Below the pieces are notes generated by a model. The model did not search any database. It was given only the letters and a program-made list of their open reading frames with translations, and was not told the origin of the DNA. Position numbers and translations under genes: made by a program. A stretch of DNA of 64,000 nt. It comes from a virus. The stretch covers positions 1-64,000 of the IMG/VR virus record IMGVR_UViG_3300019458_000024, one strand, 5' to 3'. Of this stretch, positions 1-9,233 are shown piece after piece (position 1 is the stretch's first letter; each line of letters begins with the position of its first letter).

Positions 1-1230
1 GCGCAAGTTGAGTCCGCTCCAGATTCTGGTGCGTTCGAGTATCTCGACACTATTACCACCACAAGTGATGTAACTACTGTAACGTTTTCGTCAACCGGAG
101 ACGGTGTGCGGCTCGCACCTCTAGATGGCAACACTGATGAAGAATATTATTGCCGATACCACATAGTCCAGAACGATGCTACAGGACCTGGCTACAACGT
201 AAGACCGAACGGCATCACTACCAATCAGGACTATGAGAATGTATTTAGTTCAAACGGAGCCGCGAGCGCAACTACGGGCACTGATTTACGCATAGCGGGC
301 GCTACGAACAATGCCGAAGGTCATGCGGGTTGGTTTTCTCTTGTCGCGAAGACAGGGTTGCCGCGTTATATGGAGAGCCATTCTGCTACTTATGATACCA
401 CTCCGTCATTTACTGCTAACAGTTTTTCAAATCGTGGTGCTCTTTGGAATGACACTACTACAAATATCACCAGTTTAGCCATTGTAGCCACTTCTGCCAG
501 TGGTATTCGTTCCGGCAGTAGATTCGAACTCTTTAGAAGAAAGTCTATGCGCAGTGCTGCAACTTCAGCAGCTACGTATGAACGACAAGTGACTGCTGCA
601 GTCGATCCCAGCGCATTAGTAACGACAGAACAAACTACTGGTGGTGTAACATTTACTGGTTCATTAATTGGTTTTTCTGCGCGACTAGAGGAAGCAGTTA
701 CTGCTGGTACGATTACTGTCAACATTAAGGTCGGTGGTGTAACTAAGCTCACTGGAGTATTAAATACTACTAACACAACTTTTATTAGAGCAAGTGCTGG
801 TTTGGGCGTGTATGCAGTGGTGCCTGGTGACAACGTTTCTGTAGAAATAGTTCCATCGGGATACACTAATACCGGCGCAGTGGTTTCGGGAATCACCGTC
901 AATACTACACTAGTCAACAGTGGCATATTCCAACCTGTTGATAATAGACGCAATGTAACAGCGGTTAAGACTGCTGCATATACTGCGATTATAAACGATT
1001 ATATTCCGTGTGATCCGACAGCGGGTACGTTTAGCGTAACCTTGCCGTCTGCTTCTTCTAGCGGAAGCGGTGCTGTGATTCGTGTCAAACATGATTCAAC
1101 TACAGGTAACAGCTTCTCTGTAGTGAGATCTGGAACTGACACACTTGATAATCTCACTACACTCGTAGTGAATACTCAAGAACAATATGAGTTCACTAGT
1201 GATGGTGTCTCTAAATGGAGGATTGGATAA
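1..1230 (+). CDS. Tail fibre-like modular protein, 5' end outside window
   Basis: The frame is open from the first base, so the gene starts upstream; a GTG at 106 is only an internal codon. Three modules can be seen. The N-terminal part shares the EYLD/EFLD...DEEYxCRY pattern with both repeats of the gene at 2250-4070. The middle module carries SARLEEAVTAGTI and the last one TAVKTAAYTA...SVTLP, both also present in that gene. The composition (Thr, Ser, Gly, Val) suggests beta-rich trimeric appendage proteins. No catalytic motif is visible. Function as a tail fibre or appendage component is inferred from composition and neighbours. Confidence 0.75.
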   Translation, partial: AQVESAPDSGAFEYLDTITTTSDVTTVTFSSTGDGVRLAPLDGNTDEEYYCRYHIVQNDATGPGYNVRPNGITTNQDYENVFSSNGAASATTGTDLRIAGATNNAEGHAGWFSLVAKTGLPRYMESHSATYDTTPSFTANSFSNRGALWNDTTTNITSLAIVATSASGIRSGSRFELFRRKSMRSAATSAATYERQVTAAVDPSALVTTEQTTGGVTFTGSLIGFSARLEEAVTAGTITVNIKVGGVTKLTGVLNTTNTTFIRASAGLGVYAVVPGDNVSVEIVPSGYTNTGAVVSGITVNTTLVNSGIFQPVDNRRNVTAVKTAAYTAIINDYIPCDPTAGTFSVTLPSASSSGSGAVIRVKHDSTTGNSFSVVRSGTDTLDNLTTLVVNTQEQYEFTSDGVSKWRIG

Positions 1231-1979
1231 TGAGTTATTCTCCTAAACGTAATAACTTACCGTGGTGGTTTCCAGCAAAGAACACGCACGCACTCACAGA
1301 TTATTTCGAAACTAACACATTGGCTGATTACACACTATCATCTACGGTGTCTGGTTCTGCCATAGATCCTGATGCTACTTTCTCAAGTGGCGGGCCTCGT
1401 GTGTCCTTTACAGGTGCCGGACTTCAAGTTCAACCAGAGATTGACGTTACCTGGACTATAACCAAGCCAACTACATTTGCAACAAATGTATTTGTAATGG
1501 TGTTATTCACAGCGGGTGGACGTGAAACTCAAAATATCCAAAATCATCAGGCTGGTTTGAGTGCAATTGTGTTTAGCGAAAATGCAACACAGACCGGTCA
1601 TTATGCGCACACTACAACGCAAGTTGTCACGGCCGCCACCTACTATATGCCAACGATGATCATCAATCATACAGCTGGTACGGTAAAGAAAGAGGCTGAT
1701 GATAACGGCTTTACAGATTGTCGTGAGTTTGCCGCTACTCAATACGCAGCGGTGGCGATGCAAAAAATTAGCAATAACTACCATGGTTATGCGATTACCC
1801 ACGCCGGCAACTGGTTCAATATGGGAGTAACAGCATATTCAGGAAATACTTTAGATAATTTTATCATTCCATTTTATTCCGTTGACGACGTTGCGGCATT
1901 CCGTCGTGGCAATCCAATACACACCATTCGAGCCATCTACACTGTAGATGCCATCGTAGTTCCAGGATCTATGAAGTAA
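1230..1979 (+). CDS. Hypothetical structural protein (fibre cluster)
   Basis: 249 residues starting MSYSPKRNN. The start is set by a TAATG overlap with the previous stop and a GGAGG Shine-Dalgarno about ten bases upstream; a longer frame from 1215 would lack these. It is rich in Thr, Ala and aromatic residues with no membrane segment. The MSY beginning is shared with the genes at 4072 and 5818, suggesting related proteins. It lies inside the fibre gene cluster, so a virion appendage role is likely but not shown. Confidence 0.7.
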   Translation: MSYSPKRNNLPWWFPAKNTHALTDYFETNTLADYTLSSTVSGSAIDPDATFSSGGPRVSFTGAGLQVQPEIDVTWTITKPTTFATNVFVMVLFTAGGRETQNIQNHQAGLSAIVFSENATQTGHYAHTTTQVVTAATYYMPTMIINHTAGTVKKEADDNGFTDCREFAATQYAAVAMQKISNNYHGYAITHAGNWFNMGVTAYSGNTLDNFIIPFYSVDDVAAFRRGNPIHTIRAIYTVDAIVVPGSMK

Positions 1980-1984
1980 CTTAT

Positions 1985-2248
1985 ATGCATTATGTAATTT
2001 GCCTAAATAATCCAGATTTTAACGGCTCTTACGATACGCAAGAGGATGCCGAAATTGCTGCTATTGCCGCATTGGGAAAACTAGGTCCACCGATGTTGGT
2101 ATCCACTTCTGAAGAACCAATGGATTGGATCGTTAGATTTGTTGCCTGTCCGTGGGATATGGAAAACAGTCCGAACAGGTTCGAAAGAGGAGAAAATGCA
2201 GAACGGGACGCTCGTATAGCTGAAAAAATAGCGGAGTTCAACGAATAA
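1985..2248 (+). CDS. Small acidic hypothetical protein
   Basis: 87 residues, acidic, with no recognised domain. It lies between two fibre-like genes with 5-base and 1-base gaps, so it is probably co-transcribed. It contains Cys6 and Cys53 but no metal-binding pair. Its small size and lack of the Thr/Gly-rich composition of its neighbours set it apart; a fibre-folding accessory protein is possible but that is speculation. Confidence 0.6.
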   Translation: MHYVICLNNPDFNGSYDTQEDAEIAAIAALGKLGPPMLVSTSEEPMDWIVRFVACPWDMENSPNRFERGENAERDARIAEKIAEFNE

Positions 2249-2249
2249 C

Positions 2250-4070
2250 ATGAAACTCTCACATCAAATAGGGCCGCCTCCATCAGGAACACTAGATGTC
2301 ACTACACAGAAGTTTGTTACGGATACCGTTTCAACTCCTCTGTCTAGCGGCATGGAGCTGGTGGACAAAATTACACTGACAGCTAATGCACAGAATGTTA
2401 CGTTTTCAGCCACAGGCGATGGTCAGTTTAAGCACGATGTTAATGGCAATACTGATGAAAGATACATTCTGATTTGCAGGATTTTGAATAACAGTGGAGG
2501 CGGTCCCACCTATACCTTGAAACCGAATAATCTCACCACCAATCAGCAAACGGAAAGCGTAGCCGTTAGCGGTGGCGTTGTTACAGGAACTGTAACCTCT
2601 GATATCCTATTTATTTCTACAGCATCAACTAGTTTGTTTATTAATTCAGATATTCAGGCCAAAACAGGGTTTGAGCGCCTCATACATTCTAGAACTGTAG
2701 CTTCTGCGGCAGGTGATGATTTACAAAGGATGTCCGGATCGGTCTGGAACGATACTTCTACAAATATCACTAGTTTAGTAATTAGTTCTTCATTGGCCAA
2801 CGGTCTTGGTACCAACTCTGTTTTTGAACTCTATAGAATTAGAGCTTTACGACCTGTTGTTTTGACTAAAGCAATCGGTAGCCTAGAATTTTTAGACAGG
2901 ATTGAAGTAACTGCAAATACCACTTCAGTAACTTTTGGCGCAACTGGGAATGGTCAATTACTGCGGGCACTAGACGGTGACGTAGATGAAGAGTATGTTT
3001 GTCGATACCGTTTTGTCAAAAATGGCAATCCTGTTTACAGTCTGCAACCGAATGGTATAGCTACCGGTCAGTCTTTTGAAGCTGTTGTAAGTGCTGGAGG
3101 TGTTGCATCAGCATCAGCTCTGACTGAGTTAAGAATTACTGGCGCGTCTGTTGGTGCAGAAGAATACCACGGTGAATTTAGATTACATGCAAAAACTGGT
3201 CGTCCACGTAGATTCAAAACAGCTGACACTGGTATAGATACTAGTTCGTTTGATGTTTCATTTTATGTAAATGGGGGTGGCGCCTGGTCTGATACTTCTA
3301 CTAATGTTACGTCACTTGTTATTGCTTCAAGCCTTGCAAGTGGTATTGGTATTGGTTCTACTTTTGAATTGTATCGCGTTACCTCAAAAACTGTGCGAGC
3401 AGACTCTGCTGCGTCTTACGAGAGGTTGGTAACTGCCCTTGTTGATCCAGGAGCACTCGCCACTACAGAGCAAACTACAGGTGCTATTGCCTTTGGAGGA
3501 TCTCTTCTAGGCTTTTCTGCTCGTTTAGAGGACGCAGTTACGGCAGGAACCATTGCTGTAAATGTCAAGGTGAACGGAGTAACTAAACTCACTGATACTT
3601 TGAGCACTACGCAGACTACTTTCATCCGTGCCGCAGCTGGCGTTGGAACATACCCGGTAGTGGCTGGTGACAATGTTTCCGTAGAAATTGTACCAACTAG
3701 TTATACCAACAGTGGATCAGTGGTTTCTGGCATAACTGTTAATGTAATGTTTATTAACAGTTCTCTAACCCAACCTCCTGTAATACAAACTGTTACGGCA
3801 GTCAAAACTTCTGCTTATACAGCAAATTTCTGGGAGACGGTGTTGGTGAACCCATCCGCTGGTTCGTTTGTTGTAACACTTCCAAATGTCAATCCTCATG
3901 ACATTGGCTCGGCGGTTGAAGTCCATATTGATGCCAATACGTCGAACCAGATTACAGTAGATGGTGATGGCTCCGATACCATTGCTGGCGTGAGCGATTT
4001 CTCCTTTGCTGGACCATACACTACTGCTGTGTTTCGCGCGATTACAACTTCAAAATGGATAGTAATATAA
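2250..4070 (+). CDS. Tail fibre-like protein with two internal repeats
   Basis: 606 residues. It contains two copies of an approximately 160-residue module (starting near residue 35 with ELVDKI and near residue 211 with EFLDRI), each ending in an FELYR segment, followed by a module with SARLEDAVTAGTI and a C-terminal module beginning TAVKTSAYTA and ending SKWIVI. All three module types recur in the gene at 1-1230. This is typical of phage appendage proteins that evolve by module duplication. No enzyme motif is seen. It follows the preceding gene by one base. Confidence 0.75.
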   Translation: MKLSHQIGPPPSGTLDVTTQKFVTDTVSTPLSSGMELVDKITLTANAQNVTFSATGDGQFKHDVNGNTDERYILICRILNNSGGGPTYTLKPNNLTTNQQTESVAVSGGVVTGTVTSDILFISTASTSLFINSDIQAKTGFERLIHSRTVASAAGDDLQRMSGSVWNDTSTNITSLVISSSLANGLGTNSVFELYRIRALRPVVLTKAIGSLEFLDRIEVTANTTSVTFGATGNGQLLRALDGDVDEEYVCRYRFVKNGNPVYSLQPNGIATGQSFEAVVSAGGVASASALTELRITGASVGAEEYHGEFRLHAKTGRPRRFKTADTGIDTSSFDVSFYVNGGGAWSDTSTNVTSLVIASSLASGIGIGSTFELYRVTSKTVRADSAASYERLVTALVDPGALATTEQTTGAIAFGGSLLGFSARLEDAVTAGTIAVNVKVNGVTKLTDTLSTTQTTFIRAAAGVGTYPVVAGDNVSVEIVPTSYTNSGSVVSGITVNVMFINSSLTQPPVIQTVTAVKTSAYTANFWETVLVNPSAGSFVVTLPNVNPHDIGSAVEVHIDANTSNQITVDGDGSDTIAGVSDFSFAGPYTTAVFRAITTSKWIVI

Positions 4071-4071
4071 T

Positions 4072-4566
4072 ATGAGTTACTTTGGCAGACCTGATAAGCC
4101 ATTTACGGCCAGTAGTCACATTGGCATCTATACCATCGCTCCACTAGATGCGAGTGGTTTATATGGAACCTTTACCGCTGCGCCGACCTTAATACCACTT
4201 AATAAAGCCCTTCAACCTTGTGCGGGTGTTGCGATCAATAATGGGGGTTTACTGTTGGACAATGGCTCATACTTAATTACCACTCCAATTGGGGCCCGCT
4301 CTGTCGCTGGCGTAGCAGCCTCTATTGAAACCACTTGGGTTATCAATAGTAACTTTGCAAACTTTACACAACACACTGCATCATTTTTTGCAAATTCGGC
4401 TAATACAAATACAGTCGGCTCTTGTCGTCAAGGGGGGGTAGGTCCGACAGCTTTTGTCACCACTACGGCACAAGTCACGCTATTCTTCGTGGTTACAGCA
4501 GTTTCAGGACAGACTTGGAATATCGAGACATATTCCACACCTATCATTGTTATGAGGACAAGTTAA
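4072..4566 (+). CDS. Putative jelly-roll (C1q-like) fibre protein
   Basis: 164 residues starting MSYFGRP. The body (GLYGTFTAAPTLIPLNK ... CAGVAI ... NGSYLI ... IIVMRT) aligns by eye with each of the two halves of the next protein, so it is one copy of a repeated beta-sandwich resembling the C1q/TNF-like fold of phage tip proteins. The fold assignment is an inference from the strand pattern and the conserved small-residue loop before the final hydrophobic strand. It ends in a TAATG overlap with the next gene. Confidence 0.65.
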   Translation: MSYFGRPDKPFTASSHIGIYTIAPLDASGLYGTFTAAPTLIPLNKALQPCAGVAINNGGLLLDNGSYLITTPIGARSVAGVAASIETTWVINSNFANFTQHTASFFANSANTNTVGSCRQGGVGPTAFVTTTAQVTLFFVVTAVSGQTWNIETYSTPIIVMRTS

Positions 4567-5456
4567 TGGATGCAGGACTATTCAAACTTTCCGCTAATCA
4601 AACAGCCCTAGACACAAACGGTGAATTGATTGTTTTCAACAGCACGTTGAAATCTTGCAGTGGTGTATCCCTATCAGCAGGTGCGTTCACTCTCTCTGCT
4701 GGCGGTCCATATCTAGTGCTTGGAAATTTTGATTTTACACGAACTGCTGGTTCTGTAGGTTTTACTTGGGTCAATTGGTACCGTAATCCATTAAGCACGC
4801 CTGAACTATATGGCGGTCAATTTTCATGTCTGCATCCATCGCAGGACGCATCAAATGGGTATGCTGGTGGCCTTGGCCCATCTACTGTATTTGTACAAAC
4901 TGGGCAAGATCTTACGCTTGGACCATGTGTGAATCCAGCCTCCGGGCTTACATATACGGCCAATTCAGCCTATACCTCATGCTGTATCATCAATTTTGAT
5001 CGTCAACTTGCAAGTTCCGGGCTTTACGATCTAAGTGCGACCCAAACCAATGTCGATACAGTCGGGGAACAAATCATATGGAATCGCACTCTTCGCGCGT
5101 GTAGCGGCGTGACCCTTTCGAGTGGTGCTTTTACTTTCGCTAGTGGCGGCCTCTATATTGCCATTGCGAATTTTGGATATAATCGTACAAGCGGAACTGG
5201 TAACTCCATTGGTACTCAATGGACAACGGATTCCACCGGAGCTGGGACAACGGCCTACGCAACTGCTGTTGCTTCACGATGTTCTACCGGAGATGGAACG
5301 GCAAATACCGGAAGTAACAGCGGACCGATTGCCGTTGTGGATACAACGGGTGGGGCGGTCACCATTGGCACCAATGTGGAATCCGTTCCTGCAAGTACGG
5401 TCTTTCAAGCAAATACGGGTAATGGTAATGGCGTCATGATCATGAGGCTTACCTAG
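4566..5456 (+). CDS. Putative fibre protein with two jelly-roll repeats
   Basis: 296 residues from ATG 4566 (TAATG overlap); an upstream extension to 4422 would only read through the preceding gene in another frame. It consists of two tandem copies of the unit found once in the gene before it: repeat 1 begins DAGLFKLSANQT and repeat 2 SSGLYDLSATQT, each followed by a CSGV segment and a long Gly-rich tail ending in VMIMRLT-like strands. Together the two genes hold three paralogous copies, probably from tandem duplication. Likely receptor-binding or tip protein. Confidence 0.65.
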   Translation: MDAGLFKLSANQTALDTNGELIVFNSTLKSCSGVSLSAGAFTLSAGGPYLVLGNFDFTRTAGSVGFTWVNWYRNPLSTPELYGGQFSCLHPSQDASNGYAGGLGPSTVFVQTGQDLTLGPCVNPASGLTYTANSAYTSCCIINFDRQLASSGLYDLSATQTNVDTVGEQIIWNRTLRACSGVTLSSGAFTFASGGLYIAIANFGYNRTSGTGNSIGTQWTTDSTGAGTTAYATAVASRCSTGDGTANTGSNSGPIAVVDTTGGAVTIGTNVESVPASTVFQANTGNGNGVMIMRLT

Positions 5457-5492
5457 AGGTCTGTGGAGTTTTGCCATAGTGGAGGTTTTTAA

Positions 5493-5816
5493 ATGAGAGT
5501 AGCTAATCAAATACCACCAATATCCGGCGTATTCATACAAACAAGTACCAAGACTACGACATACACTGCTCAAGTTGGTGAGTTAGTGCCTGTGGACCCT
5601 TCTGGTGCTGGGTTCACAGTGAACCTTGCTGCAATTACTGCGGCAAATAAAGATGGTATGATCTGTATAAAAAACATCACAAGTAGCACAAATGTCGTAA
5701 CACTAGACGGTAACGGAGCCCAAACTATTGATGGTTCAGCGACGTTTTCTATGAACATCGGTTTCCAATCTATTTGGCTAGTGTCTGACGGTTCGTCAAA
5801 CTGGATGGTCATCTAA
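5493..5816 (+). CDS. Stand-alone fibre C-terminal module
   Basis: 107 residues. Nearly the whole protein corresponds to the C-terminal module of the genes at 1-1230, 2250-4070 and 6442-6897: the pattern is TYTAxVGE...PxxGxFTVNL...DGxGAQTIDG...SDGSSNWMVI. It starts at ATG 5493 after a GGAGG sequence eight bases upstream. A free-standing copy suggests the module folds on its own and may attach to or cap other fibre subunits. Confidence 0.65.
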   Translation: MRVANQIPPISGVFIQTSTKTTTYTAQVGELVPVDPSGAGFTVNLAAITAANKDGMICIKNITSSTNVVTLDGNGAQTIDGSATFSMNIGFQSIWLVSDGSSNWMVI

Positions 5817-5817
5817 T

Positions 5818-6258
5818 ATGTCATATGCTCCAGCAGATAGTAGAAGTTTGATCATTATCAGCAATAGTGCGCCTGAGACTTACACCTCAGAAACAGATAT
5901 TACATTCGATACGACTGATCGACAGCGGGGCGATCTCACGCGTTCTGGAAGCCAGATTTTAGGGTTGAAGGCAAACAAGACTTATTTGGTGATGGGCGTT
6001 CTTTCCGGCAGTGGTTCATTGGCTGATGATGCACTTTCTGCCCAAATTTATGATGTAACAGGTACTGCGTACCTTGGTTCGTTAATCGCAACCAGTGTGT
6101 ACTTAGTCGCTGCGACTACTACCAACACCATTCAACCGCTTTCCTACTTCCTGTTCACACCCACCGTCAACACTACAGTGTCATTTCGCATGAAAGCAGG
6201 AGGCAGCGGCACAGCGACAGTAAAAGCTAAAACCAGCCTCATGGTAATTGAGCTGTAA
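5818..6258 (+). CDS. Hypothetical fibre-cluster protein
   Basis: 146 residues starting MSYAPADS, in a TAATATG junction one base after the previous gene. The alternation of hydrophobic strands and the Gly-rich turn followed by LMVIEL at the end resemble the jelly-roll proteins at 4072-5456, but the similarity is weak. No signal peptide or membrane segment. Probably a virion appendage subunit. Confidence 0.6.
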   Translation: MSYAPADSRSLIIISNSAPETYTSETDITFDTTDRQRGDLTRSGSQILGLKANKTYLVMGVLSGSGSLADDALSAQIYDVTGTAYLGSLIATSVYLVAATTTNTIQPLSYFLFTPTVNTTVSFRMKAGGSGTATVKAKTSLMVIEL

Positions 6259-6323
6259 ATCCGAGCGTTTAGACCAAGACAGGAACCCTTTTGAATTGGA
6301 ACTCCGTGATACTAACCTAATAT

Positions 6324-6332
6324 TGCTATAAT
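6324..6332 (+). promoter_or_regulatory. Possible extended -10 promoter in a 183-base gap
   Basis: The gap 6259-6441 is the largest in the fibre cluster. It contains TGCTATAAT (6324-6332), a full consensus -10 hexamer with the TGn extension; no good -35 is found at normal spacing. An ATG 15 bases after the hexamer opens only 12 codons. The next real gene at 6442 has no clear Shine-Dalgarno. A sigma70-type promoter for the tailspike genes is plausible. Confidence 0.35.
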
Positions 6333-6441
6333 GTACGATAAATGATTACTTCTCTGACTACACCGGACCTGGACCTGTAAACAACATACTGGTGCATAAA
6401 CGATACGGCTTTACCAACAACTAAAAACAATTTAACTTTTC

Positions 6442-6897
6442 ATGAGTACAATATTACGAAGAACAGGGACTAAACTAGGCATCTTTAAAGAAAGAAGCGC
6501 CAGTCCGTCACCCGTTGCAGGCTCTGCGCAAATTTACGCAAAACTATTTTCTGGTAATACCAATTTCTTCGTAATGGATTCAGTTGGCAATGAATACGCA
6601 TTGTTAGTTGGAAGTGTAGTTACAGCTGTTAAAATTGCTAATTATTCCGCTAATGTAGGTGAAACTGTGAGGGTAAACCCCACCGCAGGCGGTTTCACTA
6701 TAACTTTACCTGCTATTTCAGCAGGTAATGCAGGCGGTAAAATTACTATTAAAAATCAAAGTAATAGTATAAATTCTGTAATTATTGACGCTACAGGCGC
6801 GGACACAATAGACAGTGTAGGATCGTTTACAATGAATTCAGCCAGAGAAACACTGTCTCTACAAAATGATGGAATCTCTGACTGGATGATTGTCTAG
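6442..6897 (+). CDS. Small fibre/adaptor protein before tailspike
   Basis: 151 residues. The C-terminal half (TAVKIANYSANVGE...FTITLP...DSVGSF...SDWMIV) is another copy of the module seen at 1-1230, 2250-4070 and 5493-5816. The N-terminal 55 residues are distinct and contain AQIYAKLFSG...FFVMDSVGNEYAL, a pattern common in phage fibre and trimer-forming segments. Its stop overlaps the GTG start of the tailspike gene, so it may be an adaptor that connects the tailspike. No clear ribosome-binding site precedes the ATG. Confidence 0.65.
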   Translation: MSTILRRTGTKLGIFKERSASPSPVAGSAQIYAKLFSGNTNFFVMDSVGNEYALLVGSVVTAVKIANYSANVGETVRVNPTAGGFTITLPAISAGNAGGKITIKNQSNSINSVIIDATGADTIDSVGSFTMNSARETLSLQNDGISDWMIV

Positions 6898-8660
6898 TGA
6901 CCTACAAAAGACAAATAACTCCAGAAGCTTTTGGAGCTGTGGGTGACGGCATAGCTGATGACGGTGTAGCGTTACAAGCGTGGTTGGATTCTACAGAGGG
7001 CGCGACTGTCAATTCAGCCAGACATTTAGTAGCTCGCGGACAGTACAAATTTACTAATGAGCTACTACTGGCACCTACAGGCAGTACTCGCGTAACTATG
7101 GATTTTCAAGGAGCGCGTTTTAATTATGCCGGAGTTAGCGGCATTCGTGTAGAAGGTCTTACTCTTACTTTCGACGCGGCGGGAAAGACTATCACAAGAT
7201 CAGCTGGAAGTTTCATTACGGACGGGTTCACAGCTGGTCGCAAAGTGTTCATTTACGGATCTTCCCTGAATGACAAGCTATTCAAGGTGTCTAGCGTCAC
7301 TGCATTGGTACTAACCTTGGACCCATTAGACATTCTTCAAGATGAAGGGCCAGTATCAGACTGTCGTGTGGAAGATTATAGAAACCTTTTTACTTTAGGA
7401 GATCCATATAACAGTAGAAAACTGTTTTGGAGTCGAATCGAAGGTTTGTTTTTGGGCGCATCCACTGGAACGAACACAAACGCCTTACTAGTCCATCACG
7501 CGGATTTCCTTACGGTAGTGAGCGGATCTATAGGTGCACATGGTCGTGCTTTGTTCTTGTGTGGTGGAGGTGGGGGGCCAGTGGCATCTTCTGCAAACTC
7601 AGCAGCATTTCATCAAGTTACCATGACAGGAGGATATTACGAAACAGCCCTAATGATGGGTAATGTTTGGTCTATAACAGGCAACAGAAATCAACAATCA
7701 CAACACGCAACAGCTGGATTTGGAATTCACGCATACAAATGTTCTGTATTTGAAATATCTAATGTTGATTTCAGCTTGCACAAAGGTGGTGCAGTAAAAA
7801 TAAACAAAGCAGGTAATGGTAAAGTTCACTTCTACTCAGAGTCAATAGGAACGGGGGTTCCAGACAATGACACTAAAGTTATTCACGCCATTCTCAGTAA
7901 TAATGTACAGATCAATGCAACTAGTTTGAACTGTGCACAAGGCGGAACGAGTTCAGGCAATCACACTGATTACGGTATGTATTTGGAAAGTTGTTATGGA
8001 TTTCAAATGCACGCTAACGGGCTGCTGCCGATGAAAGCCTTCTTGTTTTTGGACTCAGCTTGTGGTCCCAATGAGCTTATGTTTGCGTCTAACTGTGATC
8101 ACAAAGGCGATGATGATCAAACATATCCCGGACCTATTATTGATAATGGTAAGTTGTTAAAAAATAGTGCTAAGGGCAAGTTCCTTACTCCAGTCTCCCC
8201 AAGTGCTGTAAATCATCTTGATCCTGATCTGTCTAACTGGACGTATGCTAATGGTGCTGTTTATTCAGGTAGTACTGTTCCATCCGATGATTTGAGTGGA
8301 ACTGTCAATATTATCGAGCTGGATAAAGCTAATATTGGTGATTATTCTTCTTTAACATTCCTGAGTTCTGCTACTACTGGCGCGCCTACTAAAGGTATAC
8401 GAATTCGTCTAAAGAGCCGTTTTGTGGCTTTTAGGGATCCGCCTACTAAAAGGATGGCCATCCTGGAAATATTGATTCGTAATTCGGCAAACTACGCACA
8501 AGTAGTGAGAAGAGACTTTAGGATTGGTGACAATTGGGATTGGCATGAACTTACGTGGTTCCCTCCAGCAGACAGCACTTTTGACGTATTCATAAATCCT
8601 AGAGAATCTTGGGAACCAGTAGATATTGCCATTGAATCAATTGGCATGATCGTGGAATAA
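6897..8660 (+). CDS. Tailspike with pectate-lyase-like beta-helix
   Basis: 587 residues from GTG 6897 (TAGTG overlap). The start TPEAFGAVGDGIADDGVALQAW is the signature of the pectate lyase superfamily 3 beta-helix found at the front of phage tailspikes and depolymerases. The following 400 residues show short Asn/Gly-rich coils consistent with a right-handed helix, and a separate C-terminal region from about residue 440 could be a carbohydrate-binding beta-sandwich. Likely binds or cleaves host surface polysaccharide; catalytic residues cannot be assigned by eye. Confidence 0.8.
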   Translation: MTYKRQITPEAFGAVGDGIADDGVALQAWLDSTEGATVNSARHLVARGQYKFTNELLLAPTGSTRVTMDFQGARFNYAGVSGIRVEGLTLTFDAAGKTITRSAGSFITDGFTAGRKVFIYGSSLNDKLFKVSSVTALVLTLDPLDILQDEGPVSDCRVEDYRNLFTLGDPYNSRKLFWSRIEGLFLGASTGTNTNALLVHHADFLTVVSGSIGAHGRALFLCGGGGGPVASSANSAAFHQVTMTGGYYETALMMGNVWSITGNRNQQSQHATAGFGIHAYKCSVFEISNVDFSLHKGGAVKINKAGNGKVHFYSESIGTGVPDNDTKVIHAILSNNVQINATSLNCAQGGTSSGNHTDYGMYLESCYGFQMHANGLLPMKAFLFLDSACGPNELMFASNCDHKGDDDQTYPGPIIDNGKLLKNSAKGKFLTPVSPSAVNHLDPDLSNWTYANGAVYSGSTVPSDDLSGTVNIIELDKANIGDYSSLTFLSSATTGAPTKGIRIRLKSRFVAFRDPPTKRMAILEILIRNSANYAQVVRRDFRIGDNWDWHELTWFPPADSTFDVFINPRESWEPVDIAIESIGMIVE

Positions 8661-8693
8661 TAAATGACAAGGCAGTTACTAGGAGTATTTTAA

Positions 8694-9230
8694 ATGGCAG
8701 GCGGGTGGGGATCAGGGCCATGGGGATCAAGCCCATGGGGTAGTGGAGAAGATGAAACACCAGCGTTTACTGATGTAAACGTTGCTGTTGTAAAAATAGT
8801 GGCATTGGACATGGTTCAAATCATTTTTAGTGAACCTATGAAAAATAATGCTGTATTGCAAGACGCAGCGTCGTACACAGTCACGGCATTTAATCCTGGT
8901 GTGGGTGTACCTGTTACTGTAAGAGAAGTTAGGACAGGAAAAGGGATTTCTGCTTTAAGTGTTTTGTTGGTTATTTCTCAACCTACAGTAGGGGCTGTAT
9001 ATGATGTAACTGTGGTTGGAAATATAGTGTCACTCAATAACGTGGCACTAACCATCAACACCAAAAGAGGAAAATACAGAAAAACAAAAAACGACAGTTT
9101 GTTTACCACTAGGCCCTCGATGTATGATCTTAGACCACAGTCTGTGTATAGAAATGTTCTCACGGCTATTGGTCTTGAAGATGATCTAATCGGCGGCTCT
9201 GAAAATGAGGGTGAAGACATTTTTAGGTGA
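8694..9230 (+). CDS. Gly/Trp-rich virion protein with Ig-like domain
   Basis: 178 residues; AGGAG precedes the ATG by eight bases. The N-terminus repeats GWGSGPWGSSPWG, a Gly/Trp-rich motif often seen at the N-terminus of phage structural proteins. Residues about 25-120 (VKIVALDMVQIIFSEPM ... AASYTV) match the SbsA-type Ig-like domain pattern. The acidic C-terminus ends EGEDIFR. Probably a minor tail or decoration protein. Confidence 0.65.
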   Translation: MAGGWGSGPWGSSPWGSGEDETPAFTDVNVAVVKIVALDMVQIIFSEPMKNNAVLQDAASYTVTAFNPGVGVPVTVREVRTGKGISALSVLLVISQPTVGAVYDVTVVGNIVSLNNVALTINTKRGKYRKTKNDSLFTTRPSMYDLRPQSVYRNVLTAIGLEDDLIGGSENEGEDIFR

Positions 9231-9233
9231 CAC

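Noticed and set aside
390-953. 187-codon minus-strand frame inside the first fibre gene
   Set aside because: Shadow of the Thr/Val-rich plus-strand gene; no ribosome-binding site and no domain.
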